From assembly GCF_021730445.1 (NCBI RefSeq), contig NZ_JADNRM010000003.1, forward strand, positions 1 to 64,000: a DNA stretch of 64,000 bases. Reading direction: 5' to 3'. Positions 1 to 8,378 of this stretch are shown in pieces. Origin of the DNA: Phocaeicola faecalis. GTDB taxonomy: Bacteria; Bacteroidota; Bacteroidia; Bacteroidales; Bacteroidaceae. The notes beneath the pieces were generated by a model. It was not told the origin of the DNA and searched no databases. It worked only from the letters and a program-made list of their open reading frames with translations. A program made the position numbers and the translations under genes. Numbering within the stretch: the stretch's first letter is position 1; each line of letters opens with the position of its first letter.

Positions 1-216
1 GGCTTGTCATACGATGGCTGAACCCACTAAAGCCGGCTGTGTTTTTTCACCTTACAAACGGAAAACCGGTCTCTTCCTTCCTCCTTTCATTAGTCGTTGA
101 AACGCCCTGTAGATGGGGGTTCCGGTAGTGAAGGGGCATCCCCTCACCGCCCCTTCAGCCTCCTTTCATTTATAATACTTCTTCCGGCTTTTGAACTTTT
201 TCGATAACGCTTTACG

Positions 217-292
217 GTAGGGGCGGACCCATGTGTCCGCCCAATGGCTTAAAGTGAACTGTTCTCGGGCAGACACATGGGTCTGCCCCTAC
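217..292. repeat. GTAGGGGC-type palindromic intergenic element, copy 1
   Basis: Two 26-nt arms (217-242 and 267-292) are inverted copies differing at only two positions, separated by a 24-nt loop. The outer end is GTAGGGGC and the arms contain ACCCATGTGTC. Elements of this type are scattered between genes in Bacteroides genomes; that last point is from memory. No coding function is suggested. Confidence 0.8.
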
Positions 293-519
293 AGAAAACG
301 GCAGGCTGAAAAGAGGTGTAAAAAGTACACAAGGGAATTGCTGAAGGCAGATTGTGAAGGGACTCGGAAAGCGCGGCTGAAGGGAGGATGAGGGGATGTG
401 CTGTCATTCTTAACCGACTGATTATCCGTATGTTTCGGCTAAAATGTAAGGATGAACGGAAAAGGAGAAATGACCGACTTGGTGAGGGTGGTTCCATCTT
501 CCCCTACATGAAAAACATA

Positions 520-600
520 CCGAGCTTTTTAAAAAAGGTGCCGAGGTTTTTTTAAAACACCAAGGTCTTTTTGGAAAACACCAAGGTCTTTTTTGCAGCA
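520..600. repeat. tandem ~20-bp T-tract repeat
   Basis: Four units begin near 520, 541, 560 and 581 with CCGAGC, CCGAGG, CCAAGG and CCAAGG, each followed by a run of T and then A residues. Spacing is 21, 19 and 21 bp, close to two helical turns, so the DNA may be intrinsically curved. The core CCAAGGTCTTTTT recurs in terminator-like hairpins near 35.5 kb and 60.1 kb. Confidence 0.7.
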
Positions 601-643
601 TGGGAGTGTGTCAAAGCGAAACCGGGCTATCCCATCGTCAGTT

Positions 644-713
644 GTAGGGGCAGGGTTCGCCTGCCCGAAGACACAAAACAAACTGTTTTCGGGCGAGCAA
701 CCCTCGCCCCTAC
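644..713. repeat. GTAGGGGC-type palindromic intergenic element, copy 2
   Basis: Left arm 644-669 and right arm 688-713 are inverted copies with a one-base slip in the middle. The outer GTAGGGGC matches copy 1 at 217-292, but the interior differs (GGGTTCGCC against GACCCATG). The two are diverged members of one family. Confidence 0.75.
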
Positions 714-881
714 GCACGAAACGACAGCATTATCCACATTTTGACCCCCTGTTTGTAAAGTGTGTAGTGTGTACGTACGCATCGGTCTACACATACGGTG
801 GCATAAGCCCACATGTATATATGTCATTGTGTCAGGCTCCGTCATATTCTGTGCCGGGATTGGATTAGTTTGTCTTCCCTC

Positions 882-912
882 TTGACAAACGCTTTTTTAT
901 GTTGTATATTTG
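882..912 (+). promoter_or_regulatory. Bacteroides-type promoter of virE
   Basis: TTGAC at 882-886 and TATATTTG at 905-912 match the Bacteroides -33 and -7 elements (TTTG/TTG and TAnnTTTG) at normal spacing. Transcription would begin about 25 bases before the ATG at 943. Confidence 0.75.
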
Positions 913-942
913 TAATTCGTCAAACCTAAAAAAGAAGTGCTC

Positions 943-2733
943 ATGAATGTATTCGCCACTCTCAAAACAGTCTTCTTCGGAAGCAAATTCCTGTCCAGTC
1001 CTATTCCCTCCGACGGAACACCACGCCGTGACCTCGTATCCGCCCTCAACGGACTGATGCCGCTTTGTCGGACCATGCCCGGTGTGCACCTGGCAGTGGA
1101 TATCTGTGAAGGCCGGGTGGCTCTGGTGCTGGACTGGACTCCGCGCACCGACGGGAATGCGCTGGCGGGCAGTTACCACTACATCGTTTCCGGTGAGGAT
1201 GGGGTGAAAGAAGTCACCAAGTCACAGGTTCTTCTTGCTGAAAACGGCGAGGGAAATTTGTTGGAAAGCAGAAACGTCTTTTCCGGATGTCCGGAAGTTT
1301 TAACAGAAGAACCGGAGGAGGAGTCTGTACAATCGGGAAGCGTTCGAAAGGTTATGAATTCCGTACACTCAAAAGACATTAAAAAGGAAGTCGAACCAAC
1401 ATCTTTGGAAGATATCCGAAAGGAACTCGGAGTGAAGTCCTCGAAAGATATTGAAAATAAAGTCGGAGTGATATCTTTGGAAGACATCCGAAAGGAGGCC
1501 GAACTGAAATCCTTGAAAGACACTGAAAAGGAGGCCGCGCCAATATCTCCGGAAAAAACTGTTAGGAAGGCGAAATCACGCTCCTTGATGCAGGAAGTGA
1601 CCGCTTTCCTTACCTCCCGCTACCACTTCCGGTTCAACGTGCTGACCGAGGAAACCGAGGTGGCGGGCGTGGAAAACGGCATTCCCGATGACCACTTGCG
1701 CTACGCCAAAGTGGACGAACGCTGGATGAACTCGCTCAGTCTGGAAGCCATCGAAGCGGGCATAGACTGCTGGGACAGGGATATCCAACGCTTTGTGCGC
1801 TCGCGCCGCATCAGCGAATACCATCCCTTTACCGCCTACTTTGAGCGGCTTCCCGAATGGGACGGCACCGACCGGGTATCGGCACTCGCCCGCAGGGTGT
1901 CTGACGCCCCGGTATGGGTGAACGGTTTCCACCGCTGGATGCTGGGACTCTCCGCCCAATGGATGCAGTTCCGGCCGGATACCAACCGAGCCAACAGCGT
2001 GGCACCCCTGCTGGTGAGCAGTCGTCAGGGACTGGGGAAAAGTACGTTCTGCCGCCTGTTGATGCCCGATGCGCTGAAAGCTTACTATACAGAGAGTTAC
2101 GACCTCAGCTCACCGGCATCCGCCGAAGCCAGGTTAGCTGCCTACGGCCTGATTAATCTGGATGAATTCGACAAGTTGGGTGCGTCCAAAATGCCCCTGC
2201 TGAAGAATCTGATGCAGGCTTCCGCGCTGAATATTCGCAAGGCCTACAAACGCAGTGCTTCGGCACTTCCCCGCATCGCCTCGTTCATCGGCACCAGCAA
2301 CCGGGAAGACCTGCTGGTGGACCGTACCGGTTCACGCCGTTTTCTCTGTGTCAGTCTGGAGCACGCCATAGACTGCACCACTCCCATAGAGCATGAGCAA
2401 CTGTACGCCCAACTCAAGGCGGAGCTTCTGTCCGGCGAACGCGGCTGGTTCAACAAGGAAGAGGAACAGGCCATACAGCAACACAACGCCCTGTTCTACA
2501 AGCATGTACCCGAAGAGGAGGTGTTCCGCCTCTGCTTCCGCTTTGCCACGGAAGAGGACGAACCGCAGGAGGTGCTGACCCTTTCCGCCACCCAGTTGTT
2601 CGAGCGGATGAAGTCCGCCCATCCCTCAGCCATGAGGGGCATGACGGCCTACAGCCTGAGCCGCATCCTGCCCCAGTTGGGCGAGCGGGTACATACTGCC
2701 AAGGGGAATGTGTATCGGGTGGTGGAATGCTAG
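943..2733 (+). CDS. VirE-family P-loop ATPase with 12-residue repeat linker
   Basis: The 596-aa protein belongs to the virulence-associated E (VirE) group of primase/helicase-like ATPases common in Bacteroides chromosomes and mobile elements. An N-terminal domain (about 1-135) is followed by a charged linker of 12-residue repeats (142-213) and then the VirE region. That region shows a Walker A motif GLGKST near residue 365, an acidic NLDEFD Walker B near 405 and a FIGTSN sensor-like segment near 450. I prefer the ATG at 943 over the in-frame GTG at 937. The gene is clearly more GC-rich than the AT-rich receptor module downstream. The ATPase family call is firm; a role in replication or element maintenance is inferred from relatives, and no replication partner is adjacent. 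Confidence 0.85.
   Translation: MNVFATLKTVFFGSKFLSSPIPSDGTPRRDLVSALNGLMPLCRTMPGVHLAVDICEGRVALVLDWTPRTDGNALAGSYHYIVSGEDGVKEVTKSQVLLAENGEGNLLESRNVFSGCPEVLTEEPEEESVQSGSVRKVMNSVHSKDIKKEVEPTSLEDIRKELGVKSSKDIENKVGVISLEDIRKEAELKSLKDTEKEAAPISPEKTVRKAKSRSLMQEVTAFLTSRYHFRFNVLTEETEVAGVENGIPDDHLRYAKVDERWMNSLSLEAIEAGIDCWDRDIQRFVRSRRISEYHPFTAYFERLPEWDGTDRVSALARRVSDAPVWVNGFHRWMLGLSAQWMQFRPDTNRANSVAPLLVSSRQGLGKSTFCRLLMPDALKAYYTESYDLSSPASAEARLAAYGLINLDEFDKLGASKMPLLKNLMQASALNIRKAYKRSASALPRIASFIGTSNREDLLVDRTGSRRFLCVSLEHAIDCTTPIEHEQLYAQLKAELLSGERGWFNKEEEQAIQQHNALFYKHVPEEEVFRLCFRFATEEDEPQEVLTLSATQLFERMKSAHPSAMRGMTAYSLSRILPQLGERVHTAKGNVYRVVEC
1366..1581 (+). repeat. in-frame 36-bp tandem repeat (6 units) within virE
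   Basis: Six consecutive 12-codon units encode variants of SLEDIRKELGVK, for example HSKDIKKEVEPT, SSKDIENKVGVI and SLKDTEKEAAPI. The period is exactly 36 bp with no indels, so the frame is preserved. The units alternate hydrophobic and Lys/Glu residues and probably form a helical linker. Confidence 0.85.
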
Positions 2734-2736
2734 GCA

Positions 2737-2925
2737 TTAATACTTGGGTACAGACAGTTCCTGGATGGTCTGTATCATCTTAAATTTGGCATTGGACCTT
2801 TGGAAGAATTCCCTGATTTTTCCCGGGTATTCCATATTTCCCGGGGTGACATCCGAATATCCAAAATCTTTTTGTTCAGAGACAAGCGGATACGATGCCG
2901 AAACAGTCAAACAGAGTAAGGGCAA
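2737..2925 (-). pseudogene. unrecognised coding remnant after the glycosyltransferase fragment
   Basis: A 62-codon frame overlaps the 3' end of the glycosyltransferase fragment in another phase and ends 3 bp past the virE stop. Its second half, from DVTPGNMEYPGKI to the end, looks protein-like, but I recognise no family. It may be the tail of a different gene fused to the glycosyltransferase piece by deletion. Confidence 0.3.
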
Positions 2926-3505
2926 TCAGGAAATGGGATTGGCGGAGTATCTGCTCAAAAAGTTTTTGCCCTTCGGATGATGACTTGTCGATATAAGGAT
3001 AGACAATGATATCCGTATCCTCCGGCATTTGTGCAGGGGTGCTTCCGATAATGGTCAATGTGCATGGAATGGCTTTCTCTTTTACAGAATGGAAGACTTC
3101 AATAGCTTTATTCCCGCCTTTCATTTCCCAATTTTTACCTATAAAGAGCAGGTTACAGACAGATGTACAGTCATGCCCGGCATACTCGGGAATATTGTCT
3201 ATGTTGGCTCCGAACTCTATAACGCTGATTTTTTCGGGGGCTGCATGGTAGTGGTTGACGGCACTGTTTTGGGCCCATTCGGAAGCATATACAATATGTG
3301 TTGCCTTTTGGATGGCTCTTTCTTCCAGCCCTTCGGCTAAATCGAGTTTTTGTGAGTCTGTGATTCCCAGGTATCGGTTGAAGAGCCTGCAAGTGGTGTC
3401 ACCTATATATATAACAGGAATATCCGTTGTCAGATAGGCTAAAAAGAAATAGTCCCGGCAGATAATCAGGTCATAGCATTCATAATGGAACAAGTCGGTC
3501 AGCAT
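2876..3505 (-). pseudogene. truncated GT4-family glycosyltransferase
   Basis: About 209 residues match the middle of a GT-B glycosyltransferase of family 4. Landmarks are YIGDTTCRLFN, SEWAQNSAVNHY, the linker strand ISVIEFGANID, the start of the nucleotide-sugar domain NLLFIGKNWEMKGG and the DCFGIV segment where the family's catalytic E-x7-E normally follows. Full-length relatives run to about 380 residues. Here the N-terminal domain is mostly missing and the frame stops right after DCFGIV, so the donor-binding glutamates are gone. Similar enzymes occur in Bacteroides radical-SAM peptide loci, which fits the ABC-exporter remnant just upstream on the same strand. I infer a dead gene. Confidence 0.75.
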
Positions 3506-3569
3506 CTTTCCGGATACTTACAGGAGGCATGGAAGGAGTGTCTTTCATAATATGGTTGTCATCGTTTGA

Positions 3570-3752
3570 TTATCGGTTCTTTAAATGGGCGGCTGTTATG
3601 TCCTTGTCGCACCATGCCAGCAGATTTTCTATTTTGGCATTCATTATATTCAGTGTGTGCAATAAGACCAGAATGAAATAGACTTCATAATAATCCTTGC
3701 CGGTAGTATTATCCTGTAAGGCTTCAGCTATCCAGTCAGTGAGACAGACGGT
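3570..3752 (-). pseudogene. C-terminal fragment of an unidentified protein
   Basis: After a stop codon there is an open frame that reads LTDWIAEALQDNTTGKDYY, continues through a hydrophobic segment YFILVLLHTLN and ends KNR-stop, about 59 codons. Composition is protein-like and on the same strand as the flanking fragments, but there is no start codon of its own and I cannot assign a family. It appears to be the 3' end of a gene in the same decayed cluster. Confidence 0.35.
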
Positions 3753-3783
3753 TTATTCTTTCAGGCCCAGCACGACCGGTTCT

Positions 3784-4107
3784 TCAGAATCCTTCCTGTA
3801 GCAAAGCCGATGGTATAAAAACAGGCCAGCCCTGATATCCCCTGTCCATGTGCAGCAATATCCAGCTCCGTATGAACTCCACGGATAGTTGGGAAACGGA
3901 AACGATGAGTTGGGCTGTCAGAATCAGCGTAATAAAGCCCGGGGTCCCGTCCCGAATCCCGACATCCACCAATGATTGCGCAAGGAAAGGGAATATCAGC
4001 TGCAAGAGGCTCACAGCCAACATTCCCAGGAGTAAGTGAGCGATTTGTCTTTTATAGGGAAACAGGTACTTGAAAAAGAAAGTCAGGCTATAAGGTAAAA
4101 GCGCATT
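3784..4107 (-). pseudogene. fragment of peptidase-domain (C39) ABC transporter, first membrane segments
   Basis: The reverse strand from about 4095 to 3848 encodes KYLFPYKRQIAHLLLGM, LLQLIFPFLAQSLVDVGI and EFIRSWILLHM. These are the first transmembrane helices of the Bacteroides bacteriocin/RiPP exporter family, whose full proteins run to roughly 700 residues (C39 peptidase, membrane domain, ATPase). Here the peptidase and ATPase domains are absent. The similarity stops abruptly after LLHM and the frame ends at 3784. I infer an inactive remnant from a peptide-export locus. Confidence 0.7.
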
Positions 4108-4253
4108 TCATTAAGAACTGTATTTTCGGGAAGTCGTTTAAGGTACTTAGGATTGATAAAAGCAAGGTTGATTATTACATCCAACTCTCCCAACTGTTTT
4201 GACAATTCAGGAGCATAGGCATACTGTATAACCAAACGGTGAAAGAACTTCAT
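4083..4253 (-). pseudogene. unidentified 56-codon remnant
   Basis: An ATG-started frame reads MKFFHRLVIQYAYAPEL, then GELDVIINLAFINPKYLKRL, and stops at 4083, overlapping the exporter fragment in another phase. The composition looks like real protein, but I do not recognise it. Its position directly upstream of the exporter fragment suggests it belonged to the same cluster. Confidence 0.3.
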
Positions 4254-4401
4254 TCCAATTTTGCGGAAAAGAAAGCAGTTGCTTTACAAACTGGAACAAT
4301 GTACTATCGAACTGATGAAAACGAATCAGCAGATTATTGCACTTACCAAACAGTTTGAAGCATCTTATAAGGAGGAGGGAATAATATCAGTAGAAAAATA
4401 G
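4243..4401 (+). pseudogene. possible 3' remnant of a plus-strand gene
   Basis: After an in-frame stop at 4240-4242, about 52 codons run to a TAG at 4399-4401. The helical, Lys/Gln-rich sequence includes KQLLYKLEQCTIELMKTNQQ and QFEASYKEEG. It has no start codon of its own. It resembles a coiled C-terminus of a mobilisation-type or transposition-associated protein, but I cannot assign it. It lies at the junction between the broken peptide locus and the HTH/RteC pair, so it may mark an element boundary. Confidence 0.25.
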
Positions 4402-4467
4402 ATGTACTTGCCAAAGGAAAAACATCCCGAAACTGCCATGTGTACAGCTTCGGGATGAATTTCATAC

Positions 4468-4791
4468 TTACTTATCCGTTCCGTGTTCTTTTTCAAACTT
4501 TCGGAGCGTACCCACCTCGAACCGTTCCTTTATGAACTCACGCACACCCGAAGCCCGGTAATAGGCTTTTCCGCTAATCATCATAAATGATTGCATCTTT
4601 TCACTTCGCAATCTCTGTAATGTTCGGGTACTAACTTTGAATAACAGACACAAATCCTGATTATCCAAAAGTTTATCGCCTGGCATCACTTCGGGGTTGG
4701 TCTGCAAACTCTTTACGTCTTTGCCTACTTCTTCCAGTTTATCGAGAAGTTTTTGCATCCAGTCTTTGAACTCGTAATTATCTACATACAT
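4468..4791 (-). CDS. small helix-turn-helix DNA-binding protein (excisionase-like)
   Basis: The 107-aa protein has a predicted N-terminal helix (1-35) and a winged-helix/HTH_17 region (about 40-95) built on the pattern LLDNQDLCLLFKVSTRTLQRLR and KAYYRASGVREFI. This is the usual architecture of the small HTH proteins found in Bacteroides conjugative and mobilizable elements, where they act as excisionases or transcription factors. It lies 79 bp downstream of the RteC-like gene on the same strand and may be cotranscribed. No integrase is nearby, so the pair could be a stranded piece of an element. Confidence 0.75.
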   Translation of the reverse strand: MYVDNYEFKDWMQKLLDKLEEVGKDVKSLQTNPEVMPGDKLLDNQDLCLLFKVSTRTLQRLRSEKMQSFMMISGKAYYRASGVREFIKERFEVGTLRKFEKEHGTDK

Positions 4792-4870
4792 ATTGCTTCA
4801 TTTTTCAGGTTATACATTAAGATTGTCAATCGATTGATGAAGCAAAGTTCAGAAAAGGACGAACAACAAA

Positions 4871-5530
4871 TTACAGGGTAGCATACGCTACCCTGTATAA
4901 ATTGATGCTAAACACCTGATTATCTATACCCTTTATTTCGTGTTCTTTTCGGATAAGGTTTGCCAGTTCATCAAGGAACTCGCTTAACTTGGCAGGCTTT
5001 CGCTTGATGACATCCATGTATTTTTGGAAATAATCTCCCAATTTTATATTAAAGCGCCATTCAAAGGCTTTGCCTAAGTCCGTCAGATGAACAGGTTTTC
5101 CATTCTGATATGTTACACGTTTGGAAAGAAACAGGCTGCTGACTATTTCCATGACATTGATAAGGCTTGTTTTGTCAGCTAAATGGAGAGAGGAAAGGAA
5201 CAGTTTATTTGTATGTTGCTGAAACTGTTCAGGATATTTTATGCGCAATTTGACGATACGCATTTCATTGTTCAATAATCCCATTGCTTCATCAATTAAA
5301 GCAAAAAGAGTATTTTTTCCTTGCTTAAATCGTACACGATACGATTTAAAACGGTGTAAACCAAAGGATAAATAACGTAGTAAAACGCTATAATATTCTT
5401 CGTTAATACTGAAATCGGCTAAATGTGCAGCCAATTCTTCAATAGCTTCTGTGAACTCTAAGACAGAAACTTTACGCTGTGAGTATTCCGACATTAACCG
5501 GAAAAATCTCTGTTGTAGCAAACTGTTCAT
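4871..5530 (-). CDS. RteC-like regulatory protein
   Basis: The 219-aa, largely helical protein has a C-terminal half (about 125-200) that follows the RteC pattern: a segment leading to GKPVHLTDLGKAFEW, then FNIKLGDYFQKYMDVIKRK, then EFLDELANLI. RteC controls excision of CTnDOT-type conjugative transposons in Bacteroides. The N-terminal half matches less clearly. The gene sits upstream of the HTH gene on the same strand, a common pairing in accessory regions. The RteC assignment is from pattern memory and moderate in confidence; a regulatory role is inferred. Confidence 0.6.
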   Translation of the reverse strand: MNSLLQQRFFRLMSEYSQRKVSVLEFTEAIEELAAHLADFSINEEYYSVLLRYLSFGLHRFKSYRVRFKQGKNTLFALIDEAMGLLNNEMRIVKLRIKYPEQFQQHTNKLFLSSLHLADKTSLINVMEIVSSLFLSKRVTYQNGKPVHLTDLGKAFEWRFNIKLGDYFQKYMDVIKRKPAKLSEFLDELANLIRKEHEIKGIDNQVFSINLYRVAYATL

Positions 5531-5648
5531 CTTTTGTCGGATTACCGATAAAGGATTGTTCTAATTCCTTTTTAAAGGCATTACTAATATGTACAGATAT
5601 TTCGCCGTCAGCATTTTAGACGATTTGACAGAATAATTCTTCGTCCAT
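5525..5648 (-). pseudogene. possible broken start of a gene upstream of the RteC-like frame
   Basis: Directly upstream of the RteC-like start, the reverse strand reads MDEELFCQIV, stop, NADGEISVHISNAFKKELEQ, then GNPTKDEQFATT, and overlaps the RteC-like start in a different frame. One TAA interrupts an otherwise protein-like frame. It could be a small dead gene or the original N-terminus before a nonsense mutation and frameshift. The rest of 5649-5787 is AT-rich and shows nothing recognisable. Confidence 0.3.
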
Positions 5649-5787
5649 TCTCTTTGTTTTTGTGCATAGATAGGACGAAAAATAAGAAAAATGACAAAAA
5701 ACATAATAATCTTTCATCTTGTTGCATATATCATATTATTTGTATTCATTGCTTTGGAAAACTTTATGTTCTTTTTATTGTCTACCG

Positions 5788-8378
5788 TTAAAAATACAAT
5801 TTGTATCTCAAATTCGGGACAAGAGTTACACTATGTTTCTTTTCTACTTGATTAGTTAATATGTTATATTGATAATAAGAATTTTTAAAGCCATTCAGGT
5901 TTAGGAATTGCAGAGAAAATTCATGCGATACTTTTTTCTTATTTATTCTATAATTGATTGTTAAATCTGAAATAAAAGATGGGGCTAATTGGAGAGAATA
6001 AGCTTTCGTTTCATCTTCTTTGATAAGATGTGTATTCTCGGATTTTATATAATCAATGGGAGTATAACGTTCTCCACCTTGATATGTAATCTTTGCATTA
6101 ATTCCTATTATTTTATTTCCCTTTTTACCCAATATCCATTCCTTCCCTGCCAATGCTTTTATAATAAAGCGACGATCCATACGTGAACTTCTCCAAATTC
6201 TGTCTCCACCCATATACTTTGATTTGAACAAAGAACCGTTTATCATCCAATACCAGCCGCTTTTCAAGTAGTGCTCCAATGTTATGTCGATGCCATAGTT
6301 TTTGCCCTTTCCTACGCCTACTAATTGTCTGTCCAAAATAAACGCATTAAAATTTATAATGGAAAAAGAAGAGTTTTCTTCCACAGGAATATCATATAAA
6401 TATTGGAAATAGGGTTCAATCCGCAAATTCAAGTTATTTGTAATCATCCAATCGTAAGTCAGATTAAGTTGGTGTGTTTTCGCCAAACCTAATGGGGTGT
6501 TGTCTATATTCCTCTGATTAGGAATATGGGTATAATAGTATTCGATTCTTTCTCTTCTGCTTGAAAGCCCATATCCGAATGACAGATATTGTTTAGGGTG
6601 AAAGTTCCATTTAAGACTTAACCGTGGCTCAATTGTCCATGCTTTATTCAAATCGAAATATTGAGTTCCGACACCCACATTCAGTTTCAATTGCTTGCTT
6701 AACTGAAAAAGCGAATTTGAATATATATATAATACGTTATTTTGTCCGCTTCCATAAGCATAACGTTCCATTGGATGAAATAATCCGGCATCAGGGCTTG
6801 TGTTAAAGTTCAAGTGATAAAATATTCCGGTGTAACTAATACCTGTACGGTTCGTATGCCAAGCATTGAAACGCTTGTTTATGAACGTGTTGATTTGCAG
6901 GTCCGTTTCATGTTTCGTTGCGAAAGCAATTGGCATTCTATTCAACTCGTTATCATAAATATGGTTGTTTGCTTTTGTGCCCGAATAAGTTAAGCCCATA
7001 TTGGTCTTCAAATAGGCGCTACTGCTCAAAGGTAAAATATGTATCATGCCAAATACGCCTTTTTGAAAATCAGCCTTTTGTTCTTGCCGTTCCGAAATTG
7101 TTTCCCATTTTTCCGCATTATCTTCCGGCTTTTGAGTTATTTTGTCCAAAAGTCCGATGCCCCAGAATGTGAAAGTTCCCATATTGAAGGTTGGCAAATT
7201 TATTTTGAAAGCCAAATCCTGATAATCAAGCCCTTCATCAGAACCACTGATTTTATCGGCTAAACCCGAATATGAATAGCGATAGTTAATAAATAAGAAC
7301 TGCCTTTCTTTTTATTAATAGGTCCTTCTGATGAAACGTCCAGCCCCCATACACCAAACTGGAATGTGTGTTCAAATTGGTTTGGATTTCCATTGCGCAT
7401 TTTCATATCAAAAATGCCAGATAGAGAATTCGTAAATTCAGCGGGGTAAGCACTATAGTAAAAGTCCGAGTTACCAATGATTTGCGTGCTGAGTCCTGTC
7501 AACATTCCCCCTCCAAGTCCTGTCATATCTGCATAGTGCGTGAGGTTAGGAGTTTCAATCCCCTCCATCCTCCATTGGGCAAATTGGGGTGAATTCCCCC
7601 TTATTTCCATTGCATTTGAGTTTACGCTGCTTGATGCGATACCGGTAAACGCAGCAGCCAAACGAGTAGGGTCATCAAAATTTCCGGCAAATCGTGAGGT
7701 TTCTTCCACGTTTAGCATCCTTCCTCCGGACAATGCCATCATATTCTGCATGTTATTACGAGGGATGGATGCTACGACTGTTATTTCATTGAGCCTTTCA
7801 GGGCTTTCATCCAAATAGAAATCAAAGTTCCTTTCCCGTAAAGATGTAACGAGCAAATAATCGGATAATGAAGGAGAGAAACCTATCATACTCGTTTTCA
7901 TTCGATAACGTCCGACTTTCAAGTCCGGAAATCTAAAGAAGCCACAACTGTCGGTTGATACGCCACATATCTGATTATCATTGGCATCCAACAGTATAAC
8001 ATTCGCATAGCATAAGGGCTTCAATGTTACTTTATCTTTTACCGTTCCTCTGATTCCACCACCGGATTCAACTGCTTCTTTTTTTATAATTATCAAACCA
8101 TTGTTTATAACAAATGACAAGCCATACTTTTTCAATACGTTTTCCAGTATTGTATTCAGAGGTTTTCTCTCATATTTTATTTTGATTTTTCTATTATTTT
8201 GTGCATCTGATTGCTTGTACGCCATCCTATATCCGGTTTTTTCTTTAACTGCTTCCAAAAAATCAGTAATAGTAAAATCGCCCTCTACCGAGTATCTGAC
8301 ATTCAAATTCTGTGCAAATAAAGGGCTTTTCAATAAGAGCATCAAAAAGCAAATAAAGATGAATGGATTAGTTTTCAT
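5788..8378 (-). pseudogene. STN-domain TonB-dependent receptor, frameshifted
   Basis: The two pieces together make one outer-membrane receptor of about 860 codons. The N-terminal piece (8378-7260) carries a signal peptide ending LKSPLFAQ, an STN signalling domain (about residues 25-95), a carboxypeptidase-like beta-sandwich (about 108-180) and a plug region with MEIRGNSPQFAQWRMEG. It then runs out of frame as TIAIHIRV-stop. A one-base shift near 7286-7296 restores NYRYSYSGLADKISG and YQDLAFKINLP, joining the C-terminal barrel piece (7215-5788), which ends in RYKLYF. The neighbouring FecR and ECF genes indicate a transmembrane signalling receptor, probably for an iron or haem-like ligand or a glycan. 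As written, no complete receptor is made. Confidence 0.85.

Larger units (their letters stand above)
1..942. other. gene-free repeat-rich stretch upstream of virE
   Basis: I see no credible coding region here. The stretch holds a perfect 9-bp inverted repeat (TGAAGGGGC at 129-137 with its complement at 149-157), two GTAGGGGC-ended palindromic elements (217-292 and 644-713) and a T-tract tandem repeat (520-600), each listed separately. The short open frames present are read through these repeats and have no protein-like composition. Confidence 0.7.

Noticed and set aside
2744-2980. 78-codon plus-strand frame after virE
   Set aside because: It is antisense to the glycosyltransferase remnant and lacks recognisable features.
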